Shown here one piece after another: positions 7,579-17,313 of a stretch of 64,000 nt of DNA (the stretch's first letter is position 1; each line of letters opens with the position of its first letter). A model generated the notes under the pieces. It worked only from the letters and a program-made list of their open reading frames with translations, did not search any database and was not told the DNA's origin. A program made the position numbers and the translations under genes. The stretch is from Oscillibacter valericigenes (GTDB lineage: Bacteria > Bacillota > Clostridia > Oscillospirales > Oscillospiraceae). The DNA is taken from positions 37,678 through 101,677 of the forward strand of contig NZ_JAFBIQ010000005.1 of assembly GCF_021531315.1 (NCBI RefSeq), written 5' to 3'.

Positions 7579-8676
7579 ATGGAACGGAAAACACCCCTGT
7601 ATCAGACGCATGTGGATGCGGGCGGAAAGATCGTCGAGTTCGGCGGCTTTCTGATGCCCGTGCAGTACCCCACAGGTGTGCTCACCGAGCACATGGCGGT
7701 GCGGGAGAAGGCGGGGCTCTTTGATGTTTCGCACATGGGCGAGCTGCGGCTGCGCGGCCCCGACGCCGTGGCGAATGTGCAAAAGCTCATCACCGCCGAC
7801 ATCTCCACCATGCAGGACGGCGACATCAAATACGCCATGCTCTGCAACGACGCGGGCGGCATCATCGACGACTTCATCGTCTACCGCTGCGCCGCCGACG
7901 ACTACTGGCTGGTCGTCAACGCCGGCAACCGCGATAAGGACGCCGCGTGGGTCGAGGGCCATCTCTTCGGCGATGTCGATTACCGCGACGAGGGCGACGA
8001 GTGGGGTCAGCTCGCGCTGCAAGGGCCGAAGTCCGGCGAAATTCTCAAAAAGCTCTGCGCGGAGCAGTACATTCCCGCGAAGTACTACACCTTCACCGAC
8101 AATGTTCCCCTCGATCTTGGCGAGCGCACCATCCGCGCGCTGGTCTCTCAGACCGGCTACACCGGCGAATACGGCTTTGAAATTTACTGCAAGGCGGAGG
8201 ACACCGTGGAGCTCTGGCACGCCCTTTTGAAGGCAGGCGAGGAATTCGGCCTCATCCCCTGCGGGCTCGGCGCGCGCGACACGCTGCGCTTGGAGGCCTC
8301 CATGCCGCTCTACGGCCACGAGATGAACGAGGAGATCACGCCGAAGATGGCGGGGCTCCCCTGCAAGCTGACGGGCAAGGACTTCATCGGCCGTGACGCG
8401 CTCGTCGCGCTCGGCGCGCCGAAAATGAAGCGCATTGGCATGAAGGTCGTCGGCCGCGGCATCGTGCGCGAGCACTGCGACCTCTACACGATGGAGGGTG
8501 AAAAGCTCGGCTGGGCGTCCTCCGGTACCTTTGCACCGTTCATCGGCTGCGGCGTGGCGATGGGTTACATCCCTGTCGAGGACATCGAGATCGGCAGGCA
8601 TCTCAACGCCGATGTGCGCGGGCGTATGGTCGAGCTGGAGATCGTGCCCATGCCTTTCTACAAGCTGGAGAAGTAA
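7579..8676 (+). CDS. gcvT: Aminomethyltransferase (glycine cleavage T protein)
   Basis: T protein of the glycine cleavage system: releases ammonia from the aminomethyl-lipoyl group on GcvH and makes 5,10-methylene-tetrahydrofolate. The 365-residue protein has the usual features: LFDVSHMGELRLRGPDA near the N-terminus, YAMLCNDAGGIIDD, RTIRALVSQTGYTGEYGFEI and GLGARDTLRLEASMPLYGHE, plus the C-terminal barrel with WASSGTFAP. Strong GAGGAGGAAG ribosome site. It is the first gene of a six-gene operon under the glycine riboswitch. Confidence 0.97.
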   Translation: MERKTPLYQTHVDAGGKIVEFGGFLMPVQYPTGVLTEHMAVREKAGLFDVSHMGELRLRGPDAVANVQKLITADISTMQDGDIKYAMLCNDAGGIIDDFIVYRCAADDYWLVVNAGNRDKDAAWVEGHLFGDVDYRDEGDEWGQLALQGPKSGEILKKLCAEQYIPAKYYTFTDNVPLDLGERTIRALVSQTGYTGEYGFEIYCKAEDTVELWHALLKAGEEFGLIPCGLGARDTLRLEASMPLYGHEMNEEITPKMAGLPCKLTGKDFIGRDALVALGAPKMKRIGMKVVGRGIVREHCDLYTMEGEKLGWASSGTFAPFIGCGVAMGYIPVEDIEIGRHLNADVRGRMVELEIVPMPFYKLEK

Positions 8677-8713
8677 GTTTTCAACATAAAAATATTTTGA
8701 GGAGGACAACACT

Positions 8714-9091
8714 ATGAATTTCCCTGCTGAGCTGAAGTATTCCAAGTCCCACGAGTGGGTCAAGATGGACGGCGAGGTTGCCGTTGTCGGCATTTCCGAT
8801 TTCGCGCAGGACGCGCTGGGCGATGTGGTGTTCATCAACCTGCCCGCTGAGGGCGACACCGTCACCGCAGGCGAGAGCCTTGGCGATGTGGAGTCCGTCA
8901 AGGCGGTCTCCGATGTCATCTCCCCCGTTTCCGGCACGGTCTGCGCGGTCAACGAGGCGCTCGCCGACGCGCCCGAAACGCTCAACTCCGATCCCTATGG
9001 CGCGTGGATCATCAGGGTCTCCCCCGTGACCGACACGGAGGAGCTGCTCGACGCCGCCGCGTATGAGGCGCATTGCGCCGAGGAGGGCTGA
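8714..9091 (+). CDS. gcvH: Glycine cleavage system H protein
   Basis: Lipoyl carrier of the glycine cleavage system, 125 residues. The lipoylated lysine is in GDVESVKAVSDV (about residue 63), and the surrounding segments VGISDFAQDALGDVVFINLP and NSDPYGAWIIRV are typical. It shuttles the aminomethyl group between GcvP, GcvT and Lpd. Ribosome site GAGGAGGACAAC. Its stop overlaps the gcvPA start by one base. Confidence 0.97.
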   Translation: MNFPAELKYSKSHEWVKMDGEVAVVGISDFAQDALGDVVFINLPAEGDTVTAGESLGDVESVKAVSDVISPVSGTVCAVNEALADAPETLNSDPYGAWIIRVSPVTDTEELLDAAAYEAHCAEEG

Positions 9092-10410
9092 TGGGCTCCT
9101 ATGTTCCGACCACTGCGGCGCAGCGGGAGGAGATGCTCGCGACCGTCGGGGTAAAAAGCCTTGAGGAGCTCTACCGCTCCATTCCGCAGGAGATGCTGCT
9201 GAAGGACGGCGGGCTGAACATCCCCGAGGGTCTCAGCGAGCTGGAGGTGCGCGAGAGGGTCAGCGCCATGGCCGAGAAGAACCGTGTCTACAAGACCGTT
9301 CTGCGCGGCGCAGGCGCCTATCGCCACTTCATTCCCGCCGTGGTGAAGTCCGTCACCTCCCGCGAGGAGCTGGTCACCTGCTACACGCCCTATCAGGCGG
9401 AGATCAGCCAGGGCGTTTTGCAGGGCACCTTTGAATTTCAGACCATGATCTGCGAGCTGACGGGCATGGACGTCTCCAACGCCTCGCACTACGACGGCGC
9501 GACCGCCGCCGCCGAGACCATCCCCATGTGCCGCGACCGCAAGCGCACGAAGGCTTATGTTTCCGCCGCGGCGAACCCGCAGGTCATCGAGGTCATGCAG
9601 ACCTACTGCTTTGCCTCGAATACCGAGCTGATCGTCGTCCCTGCGAAGGACGGCAGAACCGATCTCGATGCGCTCCGCGCTGCACTTGGTGAGGACGCCG
9701 CCTGCTTCTACCTCCAGCAGCCAAACTACTTCGGTCAGCTCGAGGACGCAAGCGCGGTCGGTGAGATCGTCCACGCCGCGGGCGCGAAGTTCGTCATGGG
9801 CGTAAACCCCATCGCCTGTGCGCTGCTGCCCACGCCGCGCGAGGTCGGCGCGGACATCGCCGTCGGCGACGGCCAGCCCCTCGGGCTCGATACCGCCTTC
9901 GGCGGCCCCTACCTCGGCTTTATGGCGACGACCGCCGCCATGACGCGCAAGCTCCCCGGCCGCATCGTCGGCCAGACGACGGATGTGGACGGCAAGACAG
10001 GCTATGTCCTCACCCTCTCCGCGCGCGAGCAGCACATCCGCCGCGAGAAGGCGAGCTCCAACATCTGCTCCAATCAGGCGCTGTGCGCCTTCACCGCAGG
10101 CGTCTACATGGCTGCGATGGGCGAAGCGGGCATGAAGCAGTGCGCGCGGCTGTGCGTTTCCAAGGCGCACTACTTCGCCGCCGCGCTGGAAAAGGCCGGC
10201 TGCCCGCTCAAATACAAGGGTGAATTCTTCCACGAGTTCGTCACTGAGGAAGCGGACCCCGGCCACCGAAAAAAAGTCCTCGACGCGCTCGACGCGGCGG
10301 GTATCCTCGGCGGTGCGGAGGTGGACGGCGGCATCCTCTGGTGCGTGACCGAGCTTGCAAGCAAGGCGCAGCTCGACCGCGCCGCCGCCATCGTGAAGGA
10401 GGTGCTGTAA
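9091..10410 (+). CDS. gcvPA: Glycine dehydrogenase (decarboxylating) subunit 1
   Basis: N-terminal half of the two-subunit P protein, which decarboxylates glycine and transfers the remaining unit to GcvH. 439 residues, usual for gcvPA. It starts with GSYVPTTAAQREEML, and includes FIPAVVKSV, YTPYQAEISQGVLQGTFEFQ and the NASHYDGATAAAE loop. The start at 9091 (TGATG) follows AGGAGGG; an earlier in-frame codon at 9073 would overlap gcvH without a ribosome site. It needs GcvPB for the PLP lysine. Confidence 0.96.
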   Translation: MGSYVPTTAAQREEMLATVGVKSLEELYRSIPQEMLLKDGGLNIPEGLSELEVRERVSAMAEKNRVYKTVLRGAGAYRHFIPAVVKSVTSREELVTCYTPYQAEISQGVLQGTFEFQTMICELTGMDVSNASHYDGATAAAETIPMCRDRKRTKAYVSAAANPQVIEVMQTYCFASNTELIVVPAKDGRTDLDALRAALGEDAACFYLQQPNYFGQLEDASAVGEIVHAAGAKFVMGVNPIACALLPTPREVGADIAVGDGQPLGLDTAFGGPYLGFMATTAAMTRKLPGRIVGQTTDVDGKTGYVLTLSAREQHIRREKASSNICSNQALCAFTAGVYMAAMGEAGMKQCARLCVSKAHYFAAALEKAGCPLKYKGEFFHEFVTEEADPGHRKKVLDALDAAGILGGAEVDGGILWCVTELASKAQLDRAAAIVKEVL

Positions 10411-11838
10411 ATGAAGCTGATCTTTGAGCTGGGCGTCGAGGGGCGCGGCATGAGCCTCATGCCCGCGTGCGACATACCCGAATATACGCTCCCAGAGGAG
10501 CGCACAGCGCCCCTGCGCCTGCCCCATGTGAGCGAAAATGAGCTCACGCGCCACTATACGGCGCTCTGTAAGCGCATCCACGGCGTGAACGACGGGTTCT
10601 ATCCCCTTGGCTCGTGCACGATGAAGTATAACCCCAAGATCGACGAGGACATGGCTGCACTCGCAGGCTTCACGCAGCTCCACCCGCTCCAGCCCATTGA
10701 GTCCGCGCAGGGCGCGCTTGAGGCGCTGCACGTTCTCGGCACCGAGCTGGGCGAAATTTTCGGCATGGACGCTGTGACCTTCCAGCCCGCGGCGGGCGCG
10801 CACGGCGAGCTCACCGGCGTGCTGCTCATCAAGGCGTACCACACCGAGCGCGGCGATAGTGCGCGCACGAAGATCATCGTGCCCGACTCCGCCCACGGCA
10901 CCAACCCCGCCACCGCCGCGATGTGCGGCTATCAGGTGGTAAACATCCCCTCGGGCGCGGACGGCTGCGTCGACCTCGACGCGCTGCGCGCCTCCGTCGG
11001 CCCCGACACCGCGGGCTTGATGCTCACGAACCCGAACACCGTCGGCATCTTTGATAAGAACATCTTGGAGATCACGAGGATTGTCCACGACGCGGGCGGC
11101 CTGTGCTACTACGACGGCGCGAACCTCAACGCCGTGATGGGCGTCGTGCGCCCCGGCGACATGGGCTTTGACTGCATCCACAGCAATCTCCACAAGACCT
11201 TCGCAACGCCCCACGGCGGCGGCGGTCCCGGCGCGGGCGCGGTCGGCTGCAAGGACTTTCTGCGAAAGTTCATGCCCGGCCCGCTGGTGGTGGAAAAGGA
11301 CGGGAGGTTCGGCTTCGACTACCCCGAAAAGTCCATCGGCCGCGTGAAGCTGTTCTACGGCAACTTCGATGTCTGTATCCGTGCGCTGACCTATGTGCTC
11401 ACGCTTGGCAGATCCGGCATCCGCGAAGCGGCAATGAACGCCGTGCTCAACGCCAACTATATGCGCGTGAAGCTTGCCGAAAAGTTCACGATGGCATACG
11501 ACGAAATTTGTATGCACGAGTTCGTCATGTCGCTCGTCGAGCTCCACAAGGAGACGGGCGTTTCCGCGCTCGACCTTGCCAAGGGGATGCTCGACTACGG
11601 TCTGCACCCGCCCACGATGTACTTCCCGCTCATCGTCCACGAGGCGCTTATGATCGAGCCCTGCGAGACCGAGAGCAAGGAGACGATGGACGAGGTCTGC
11701 GATATTTATGGAAAGCTCTTCGACCTCGCCTACTCCGATCCCGAGTCCCTCCACACCGCGCCGCACGCTACACCCGTCCGCCGCCTCGACGAGGTCGGTG
11801 CGGCGCGCAGCATGATCCTGCGCTATTCGTTCGCATGA
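10411..11838 (+). CDS. gcvPB: Glycine dehydrogenase (decarboxylating) subunit 2
   Basis: Second subunit of the P protein, carrying PLP. 475 residues, normal. The PLP lysine lies in SNLHKTFATPHGGGGPG (about residue 270); other family features are GSCTMKYNPKI, PDSAHGTNPATAAMCGY and LMLTNPNTVGIFD. It begins directly after the gcvPA stop and its stop overlaps the lplA start (ATGA), so the order gcvT-H-PA-PB-lplA-lpd is translationally chained. Confidence 0.97.
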   Translation: MKLIFELGVEGRGMSLMPACDIPEYTLPEERTAPLRLPHVSENELTRHYTALCKRIHGVNDGFYPLGSCTMKYNPKIDEDMAALAGFTQLHPLQPIESAQGALEALHVLGTELGEIFGMDAVTFQPAAGAHGELTGVLLIKAYHTERGDSARTKIIVPDSAHGTNPATAAMCGYQVVNIPSGADGCVDLDALRASVGPDTAGLMLTNPNTVGIFDKNILEITRIVHDAGGLCYYDGANLNAVMGVVRPGDMGFDCIHSNLHKTFATPHGGGGPGAGAVGCKDFLRKFMPGPLVVEKDGRFGFDYPEKSIGRVKLFYGNFDVCIRALTYVLTLGRSGIREAAMNAVLNANYMRVKLAEKFTMAYDEICMHEFVMSLVELHKETGVSALDLAKGMLDYGLHPPTMYFPLIVHEALMIEPCETESKETMDEVCDIYGKLFDLAYSDPESLHTAPHATPVRRLDEVGAARSMILRYSFA

Positions 11839-12821
11839 TCAGGAAGCTGCTGTATTACATCGGCGCGGACACCGATCCGCACCGCAACCTTGCGCGCGAG
11901 GAGTATCTGACCGACACCGTGCCGGAGGACACCTGCATCCTCTACCTTTGGCAGAACAGGCACACGGTCGTCATCGGCCGCAACCAGAATGCGTGGCAGG
12001 AGTGCCGCACGACCGAGCTGGAGCGCGACGGCGGAACGCTGGCCCGCCGTCTCTCCGGCGGCGGCGCGGTCTACCATGACCTCGGCAACCTCAACTTTAC
12101 CTTTTCCCTGTGCGCGGAGGACTATGACCTCCGCCGTCAGCAGAGCGTGATCGTCGAGGCCTGCCGTGCGCTCGGCATCCCGGCGGAAATTTCAGGTCGG
12201 AACGACATTCTGACCAATGGCTGCAAATTCTCCGGCAACTCGTTTTACTCCCACGCGGGGCGCTCGTTCCACAACGGAACACTGCTCATAAGCGTAAACA
12301 TGAGCGACCTCGGCAAATACCTCACGCCCTCGCGCGCCAAGCTCGAGAGCAAGGGCGTCGCCTCCGTGCGCTCGCGCGTCATCAACCTCACGGAGCTAAA
12401 GCCCGATCTGACGATCGACGGCATGGCGCACGCTATGGTCGGGGCGCTCGAGACCGTCTACGGCCTGCCGGCACAGGCGCTGCACGAGAGCGACCTTGAC
12501 GCCGCCGAGATCGCGCGCCGCTATGAACGCTTCCACAGCTACGACTGGGTATACGGCAAAAGTGTCCCCTTCTCGTTTTCCTGCAACAAGCGCTTTGCGT
12601 GGGGCGAGCTGACGCTGCAATTCGCTGTGGCGGACGGCATCTGCTCCGACGCCGCTGTCTGGTCGGATGCAATGGACGCGGCCTTCGCTCCCCCGCTTAC
12701 AGACGCGCTGTGCGGCTGCCGTTTTTCGGTCGCCGCGCTGTGCGAGCGCGTGCGCGTGGTCGGAGCCTGTGCGCCCTACGCGGACGACATCTGCGCGCTG
12801 CTGCGCGCGCAGGACATCTGA
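11835..12821 (+). CDS. lplA: Lipoate-protein ligase A
   Basis: Attaches lipoate to GcvH (ATP-dependent activation and transfer). 328 residues. Visible motifs are NRHTVVIGRNQNAWQEC, RRLSGGGAVYHDLGNLNF and NDILTNGCKFSGNSFYSH, the RRxSGGGxVxHD and K-S/G-G core of the family. The C-terminal lipoate-ligase accessory domain follows (about 240-328). The start ATG at 11835 overlaps the gcvPB stop. Being in this operon, its most likely target is the H protein encoded four kilobases upstream. Confidence 0.94.
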   Translation: MIRKLLYYIGADTDPHRNLAREEYLTDTVPEDTCILYLWQNRHTVVIGRNQNAWQECRTTELERDGGTLARRLSGGGAVYHDLGNLNFTFSLCAEDYDLRRQQSVIVEACRALGIPAEISGRNDILTNGCKFSGNSFYSHAGRSFHNGTLLISVNMSDLGKYLTPSRAKLESKGVASVRSRVINLTELKPDLTIDGMAHAMVGALETVYGLPAQALHESDLDAAEIARRYERFHSYDWVYGKSVPFSFSCNKRFAWGELTLQFAVADGICSDAAVWSDAMDAAFAPPLTDALCGCRFSVAALCERVRVVGACAPYADDICALLRAQDI

Positions 12822-12836
12822 CCCCATCAACACCAC

Positions 12837-12866
12837 GCAATGCCGCCGCGCAAACGGCGGCATTGC
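12837..12866 (+). terminator. 12-bp hairpin between lplA and lpd
   Basis: GCAATGCCGCCG / CGGCGGCATTGC with a six-base loop and no U-run. It is more likely a processing or stability hairpin than a terminator. Confidence 0.5.
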
Positions 12867-12887
12867 TCTCAAAAAGGAAAGAAAATT

Positions 12888-14267
12888 ATGGCTGATTATC
12901 AACTCATCGTCATCGGCGCCGGTCCCGGCGGCTACGAGGCCGCGCTGCGCGCGGCAAAGCTGGGCAAAAAGGTCGCCGTGGTCGAGCGGCGCGAGGCGGG
13001 CGGCACCTGCCTCAACCGCGGCTGCGTCCCGACCAAAACGCTGCTCCATTCCTCCGCCATTTACCGCGACGCAAAAAACGGCACACACTGCGGCATCCAT
13101 GCCGACGGCATCCGCGCGGACATGGAAGAAATTTTCGCCTACAAGCGCGAGATCTCGCAGAAGCTGTCCTCCGGCATCGAATCGCTCTTTAAGAGCGCGA
13201 AAATCGACCTGCTGCGCGGCACGGCGCTCATCACCGGCTCCGGCAGCGTCCGCGTGACGGACACGGAGGGACAGAGCGCGGATCATACCTGCGACGACAT
13301 CCTCATCGCCACCGGCTCTGTGCCCTCCCGACCGCCGATTTCGGGGCTGGAGCTGGCCATGACCTCTGACGAGCTGCTTGAGGGCTGCGACCACCTCTAT
13401 CGCTCCGTCGTCATCATCGGCGGCGGCGTCATCGGCATCGAGTTCGCCACCTTCTATGCCGACCTCGGCTGCGCCGTCACGGTCATCGAGGGCATGGACC
13501 GCCTGCTGCCGAACATGGACCGAGAGCTGGGGCAGAACCTCGCGCTCATTCTCAAAAAGCAAGGCGTGCAGGTCTTTACGAACGCCATGGTGCAGGGCGT
13601 GGAGCAAGCGGGCGAGGACATCGCCGTGCGCTTCACCTGCAAGGAAAAGGAGGAGAGCGTCGCGGGCGAGGCGGTGCTCTGCGCCATCGGCCGCCGCCCC
13701 TGCTGCGACGGGCTCTTTACCGATGGCTTGGCGGTCGAGATGAACGGCCGCAGCATCGCCGTAAATGAGAATTTTGAAACGAGCCTGCCGCACATCTACG
13801 CCATCGGCGATGTGTCGTCAAAAATTCAGCTCGCCCATGTCGCCACCGCGCAGGGCATCGCCTGCGTCGAGCGGCTGTGCGGCGCGGAGAACCGCACCGA
13901 CCTTTCGGTCGTGCCGAGCTGCATCTACTGCCGGCCTGAGATCGCCGTGGTCGGCCTCACCGAGGCGGAGGCCAAGGAGGCGGGCATCCCCGTCAAGGTC
14001 GGCAAGCACGTGATGTTCGATAACGCCAAAACGCTCATCGCCGACCCCGGGCGCTGCTTTATGAAGTTTGTCGCCCATGCTGAAACCCACGAGCTCGTCG
14101 GCGCGCAGCTCATGTGTGAGCACGCGAGCGATATGATCGGCGGCGTTTCGCAGGCGCTTGCCAATCATTTGACCGCCGAGCGGTTCTGCCGCGCGATGCG
14201 TCCGCACCCCTCGTTTGAGGAGGCCATGACTGCCGCGCTTGAGGACCTTGTGCAAAAGCTGGGCTGA
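12888..14267 (+). CDS. lpdA: Dihydrolipoyl dehydrogenase (L protein)
   Basis: FAD flavoprotein that reoxidises dihydrolipoyl-GcvH with NAD. 459 residues, no extra lipoyl domain. N-terminal FAD site VIGAGPGGYEAALRAA; redox-active disulfide GGTCLNRGCVPTKTL; NAD-binding VVIIGGGVIGIEFATFYADLG; second FAD site YAIGDVSSKIQLAHVA; C-terminal dimer and catalytic His in RPHPSFEEAM. The ATG at 12888 follows AAAAAGGAAAG. It closes the glycine cleavage operon. Confidence 0.96.
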   Translation: MADYQLIVIGAGPGGYEAALRAAKLGKKVAVVERREAGGTCLNRGCVPTKTLLHSSAIYRDAKNGTHCGIHADGIRADMEEIFAYKREISQKLSSGIESLFKSAKIDLLRGTALITGSGSVRVTDTEGQSADHTCDDILIATGSVPSRPPISGLELAMTSDELLEGCDHLYRSVVIIGGGVIGIEFATFYADLGCAVTVIEGMDRLLPNMDRELGQNLALILKKQGVQVFTNAMVQGVEQAGEDIAVRFTCKEKEESVAGEAVLCAIGRRPCCDGLFTDGLAVEMNGRSIAVNENFETSLPHIYAIGDVSSKIQLAHVATAQGIACVERLCGAENRTDLSVVPSCIYCRPEIAVVGLTEAEAKEAGIPVKVGKHVMFDNAKTLIADPGRCFMKFVAHAETHELVGAQLMCEHASDMIGGVSQALANHLTAERFCRAMRPHPSFEEAMTAALEDLVQKLG

Positions 14268-14287
14268 GGCCCTGCGAATGCAAAAAA

Positions 14288-14317
14288 GAGAGGGAACAGT
14301 TCATTCTGCTCCCTCTT
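14288..14317. terminator. Bidirectional terminator between lpdA and the peptidase gene
   Basis: GAGGGAACAG / CTGCTCCCTC with A6 on the left and TTATAATTT on the right, so it can end both the rightward lpdA transcript and the leftward peptidase transcript. Confidence 0.75.
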
Positions 14318-14383
14318 ATAATTTCCCGACCTCTCAGCATCTTCGGTCGTTTTGCACTGCTGATGGAATGACTTGACGCCCGA

Positions 14384-16336
14384 TCAGTCCTCGTAGATCG
14401 TGGTGGAGGTGACCTGCCCGTCCACACATTCAAAACTCACGGCGTCGGAATAGGCGTAATTGCCCGCCGCGTCCCGCATTTCCACGACCATGGCGTAGGT
14501 GCCGTCGAACAGCGGAGCCTCGCCGAAGGCGGTGTCCGCCGTCACCGTCACCTCGTCCACCGTGTACATCTCAAAGTCTTCATCGTCGTCGCTGAGAGAG
14601 GTGATCTTCCAAATGATGGAGATCACATCCCCCTCCTTCAGCAGCCGCCGCTCCTTGCTGGCCATGCCGGAGGGATCCAGCCCTTGGGTGGCTCCCAAAA
14701 TGCTCCATTCCTCCGTGTCGAACTCGTAGGCCACCTGCAAATTATAGGCCTCGCCGTTCAAGAGGATGGGCACAGAGTAGAGGTTGTAGTCCTCGCCGTC
14801 GAAGGACAGCTCCATGTACACCAGATTGCCGTCCAGCGCGCCCCAGACGCCCCGGAAGTTGTCGTAAAACACGCCGTTGTCCCAATCGGCGTTCATGTCA
14901 TTGTCCGTTCCCAGCAGGAGCATCTGATCCGTCTCCTCGTCCACATAGAACAGGGAGAAGCCGATCCCAGCCAGCACGGAATTTGCCTCCGGGCCAAGCT
15001 CCAGATAGGAGATGCCGTCATCGGTGACGTGAATGGGCGCGCCGTCCCAGCCCGTCTCCGGCAGGGTCATGCGCTCCGGCAGCTCCTGGATATCCAGCTC
15101 CGCCAGATAGTCCTCGCCGCCCTCCGCCACCTCGCCGGTGAGGGCGTAGGCGTAGAGATACTTGAAGGCAAGGCCCTCGCCCACGGTGAGATAGCCGTTG
15201 AGATCGTCCATGTCGCCGTTATAGGAATAGTAGCAGCTCAGGCCGGTGGCCTCCGCCCGGTAGGGCCCGCCCACCTTGTAGAGCACGCAGTCCGCCAGCG
15301 CGTCGGAAACGCTTTGGGCAGAGGGCAGCAGCCACGCCGTCTGCCGGGCCAGATGGCCCATGTCCACCATGTTGGTAAAGCCCTGCTCTCGGGTGTTGCC
15401 GCCGTAGTTTTCGCTCTGGGCGGCGGCGCGGCCCAGCTCCGCGAAGAAGGCGGGGTCCTCCGCCGCGGCCGCCAGCGCCTCCTGACCAAAAGCCTCGTAG
15501 GCGTCCAGCAGCGGCGTCAGCTTTCTCAGATCCGTCAGGGAGAGGGTGGTCTGCTCCTGCGTCCCCACGGCCTCGCAGCCCTCGTAATAGCTGTCGCAGA
15601 TGGCGCGGCCCAGCCGGGCGCCGTCCATAGTCGGGTCCTCTGCCAAGGCCCCCAGCCAGCTGGAATACAGCCAGCCGTTGGCCGGCTCCACTTCCTCGGA
15701 GGCCACTAAGTATTTCGCGAAGTTCTAGAACACGGCGGCCACATCCACCGTGGCCATCAGGCAGGTGTCAAAGCCAATCAGTTCCAGCGCCGGGTCGTCC
15801 TTGTCGGCGGGCCACACCGCGTCAAAGGCCTCATACATCTCGGCCAGATCCAGAGAGTCCAGCCCGTGCAGTTCGTCAAAGGCCGCGCCGCTGACGCTGC
15901 CGCCGCCGTGGTTCCAGAAGGTCACGGCCACCCGGTCGGCGGGATAGTTGGTGTTGGCAAAGTCCAAAAACTCGTACAGCGTCTGGGCGTCGCCCATGTT
16001 GGCGGTCTCACTTTCCTCCAAAAGCTGCAAGCCCTCGCTGTTATAGAGCCAGCGCTGCAATTTGGAGGGATCCACCTCATCGTTCTGCCAGACGGACGCG
16101 CCGCCGGTCTCGATGACCACGTTCACGTTCTCCGGCAGCTCCACTTCCATCATTTCGGAGAGATCCATGGTGGCAAAGCCGCCGTTGCTCTCCAGATCGC
16201 TGCCGCAGAGGTACCAGTAGACCGCCCAGCTCTCCCCCTCCGCTCCGGCGCTGTCGGAGACATCCTCCGACCCGCCGCAGGCCATCAGGGACAGGGCCAT
16301 GGCCAGCGCCAGCAGGCAAGATAAAAACTTCTTCAT
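14384..16336 (-). pseudogene. Clostripain-like C11 cysteine peptidase lipoprotein, interrupted by an in-frame amber codon
   Basis: Read leftward from the ATG at 16336 (GAGGGAGGA ribosome site) the product has a lipoprotein signal ([20 protein letters not shown]) followed by a C11/clostripain domain: [14 protein letters not shown], the catalytic His in FWNHGGG and the catalytic Cys in GFDTCLMA. At 15725-15727 there is a TAG after DVAAVF. The same frame then continues without interruption for another 446 codons (NFAKYLVASEEVEPANGWLY onwards) to 14384. Full length would be about 650 residues. The simplest cause is a CAG-to-TAG change. The truncated part keeps both catalytic residues but lacks most of the domain. 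It is probably a recent pseudogene; stop readthrough cannot be excluded. Confidence 0.85.
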
Positions 16337-16347
16337 GCGTTCCTCCC

Positions 16348-17295
16348 TCAAATTCCCAGAAGCTGACGCTTTTTGGCGGAAAATTCCTCCTCCGTCAGCA
16401 CGCCGGCGTCCAGCAGCGCCTTGTACTTCTGGATCTCGCTGACGGCGTCCGCAGACGCTGCCGCGCTCTGGGCCATCGGCACGGACTGAGCTGCGCCGCC
16501 GGTGCGGGTCTCCCCCGCGTTGGGGTCGATCATCCGCATCAGCTTGGAGGCCAGCCGGTGCAGTTCCTCCGTCTGCTCCCGGTAGGTTTTCAGATAGTCC
16601 TCGGCCCGGGGATAGTCCCGGTCAAATTCCGGGGCGGAGATCTTCTCGTCAAAGGATCTCCAGTAGGGGTGATCCAGCATCAGCTCGATGCGGAACTCCT
16701 TGATGGGGGCGGGCACGTCGAACCGGGGCCGGTAGAGGTCGTTGTTCCGCTCCCGCTCCCGGCGTTCCTCGTTGGTCTCGTCCATGCAGCGGTACAGGCC
16801 CTGCATGGCCTCCCGGCGTTCAAATTCCTGCTTTTCCATGTGGAACCGGGCGATGGTGTCCGCCATGGCGCTCACCCGGGCGGGGACGTCGCTCTCGATG
16901 CACTTCAGCGTGCCGCTGCCGCTTTCAAACAGGGGGCTGCGATCCTCGGAAATGCGGAAGGATCTCAGATCCTTCCCCTGAAAGACCCAGCCGCTGTTCT
17001 CCTTCATGCGGAACAGGCCGTGGGTCTCGTCCAGAAACACAGAGCAGCCCCAAAAGCCGATGTCGAAGTGGTAAGTGGTGGTAAACGCGGCCTGCAATGC
17101 CTGATTGTCCTGAAAATCGACGAGGTACTTCTTGAAGTCCTCCAGGGACATCTGGTTCACGGCTCCGGCGGGCAGGTCGATCTTGCTGTCGCACTCCTTG
17201 CAGATGGGCTGGCCCTCGATCTTCGTGGACAGCAGCCGGGGCGTCGGATTGCCGCAGATCGGGCACAATTTCTTGTTATTGCTGAATAATCCCAT
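16348..17295 (-). CDS. DUF4428 zinc-ribbon protein with C-terminal SHOCT-like segment
   Basis: 315 residues. The N-terminus has a four-cysteine zinc ribbon (CPICGNPTP, then CKECDSKID) as in DUF4428 proteins. The middle holds a beta-rich region with an [20 protein letters not shown] stretch, then a charged helix region. The last 30 residues ([20 protein letters not shown], then AKKRQLLGI) are a SHOCT-type short helical hairpin. No signal peptide or membrane segment. It is paired with a second DUF4428 gene just upstream, in one leftward cluster with a LemA protein and lipoproteins. Molecular function is unknown to me; SHOCT segments usually go with oligomerisation. Confidence 0.75.
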   Translation of the reverse strand: MGLFSNNKKLCPICGNPTPRLLSTKIEGQPICKECDSKIDLPAGAVNQMSLEDFKKYLVDFQDNQALQAAFTTTYHFDIGFWGCSVFLDETHGLFRMKENSGWVFQGKDLRSFRISEDRSPLFESGSGTLKCIESDVPARVSAMADTIARFHMEKQEFERREAMQGLYRCMDETNEERRERERNNDLYRPRFDVPAPIKEFRIELMLDHPYWRSFDEKISAPEFDRDYPRAEDYLKTYREQTEELHRLASKLMRMIDPNAGETRTGGAAQSVPMAQSAAASADAVSEIQKYKALLDAGVLTEEEFSAKKRQLLGI

Positions 17296-17313
17296 AGTAT
17301 ACTCCTCCGCACA

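Noticed and set aside
8995..11766. A 923-codon frame opposite gcvPA and gcvPB
   Set aside because: It mirrors the codon bias of two well-identified genes and has no family features.
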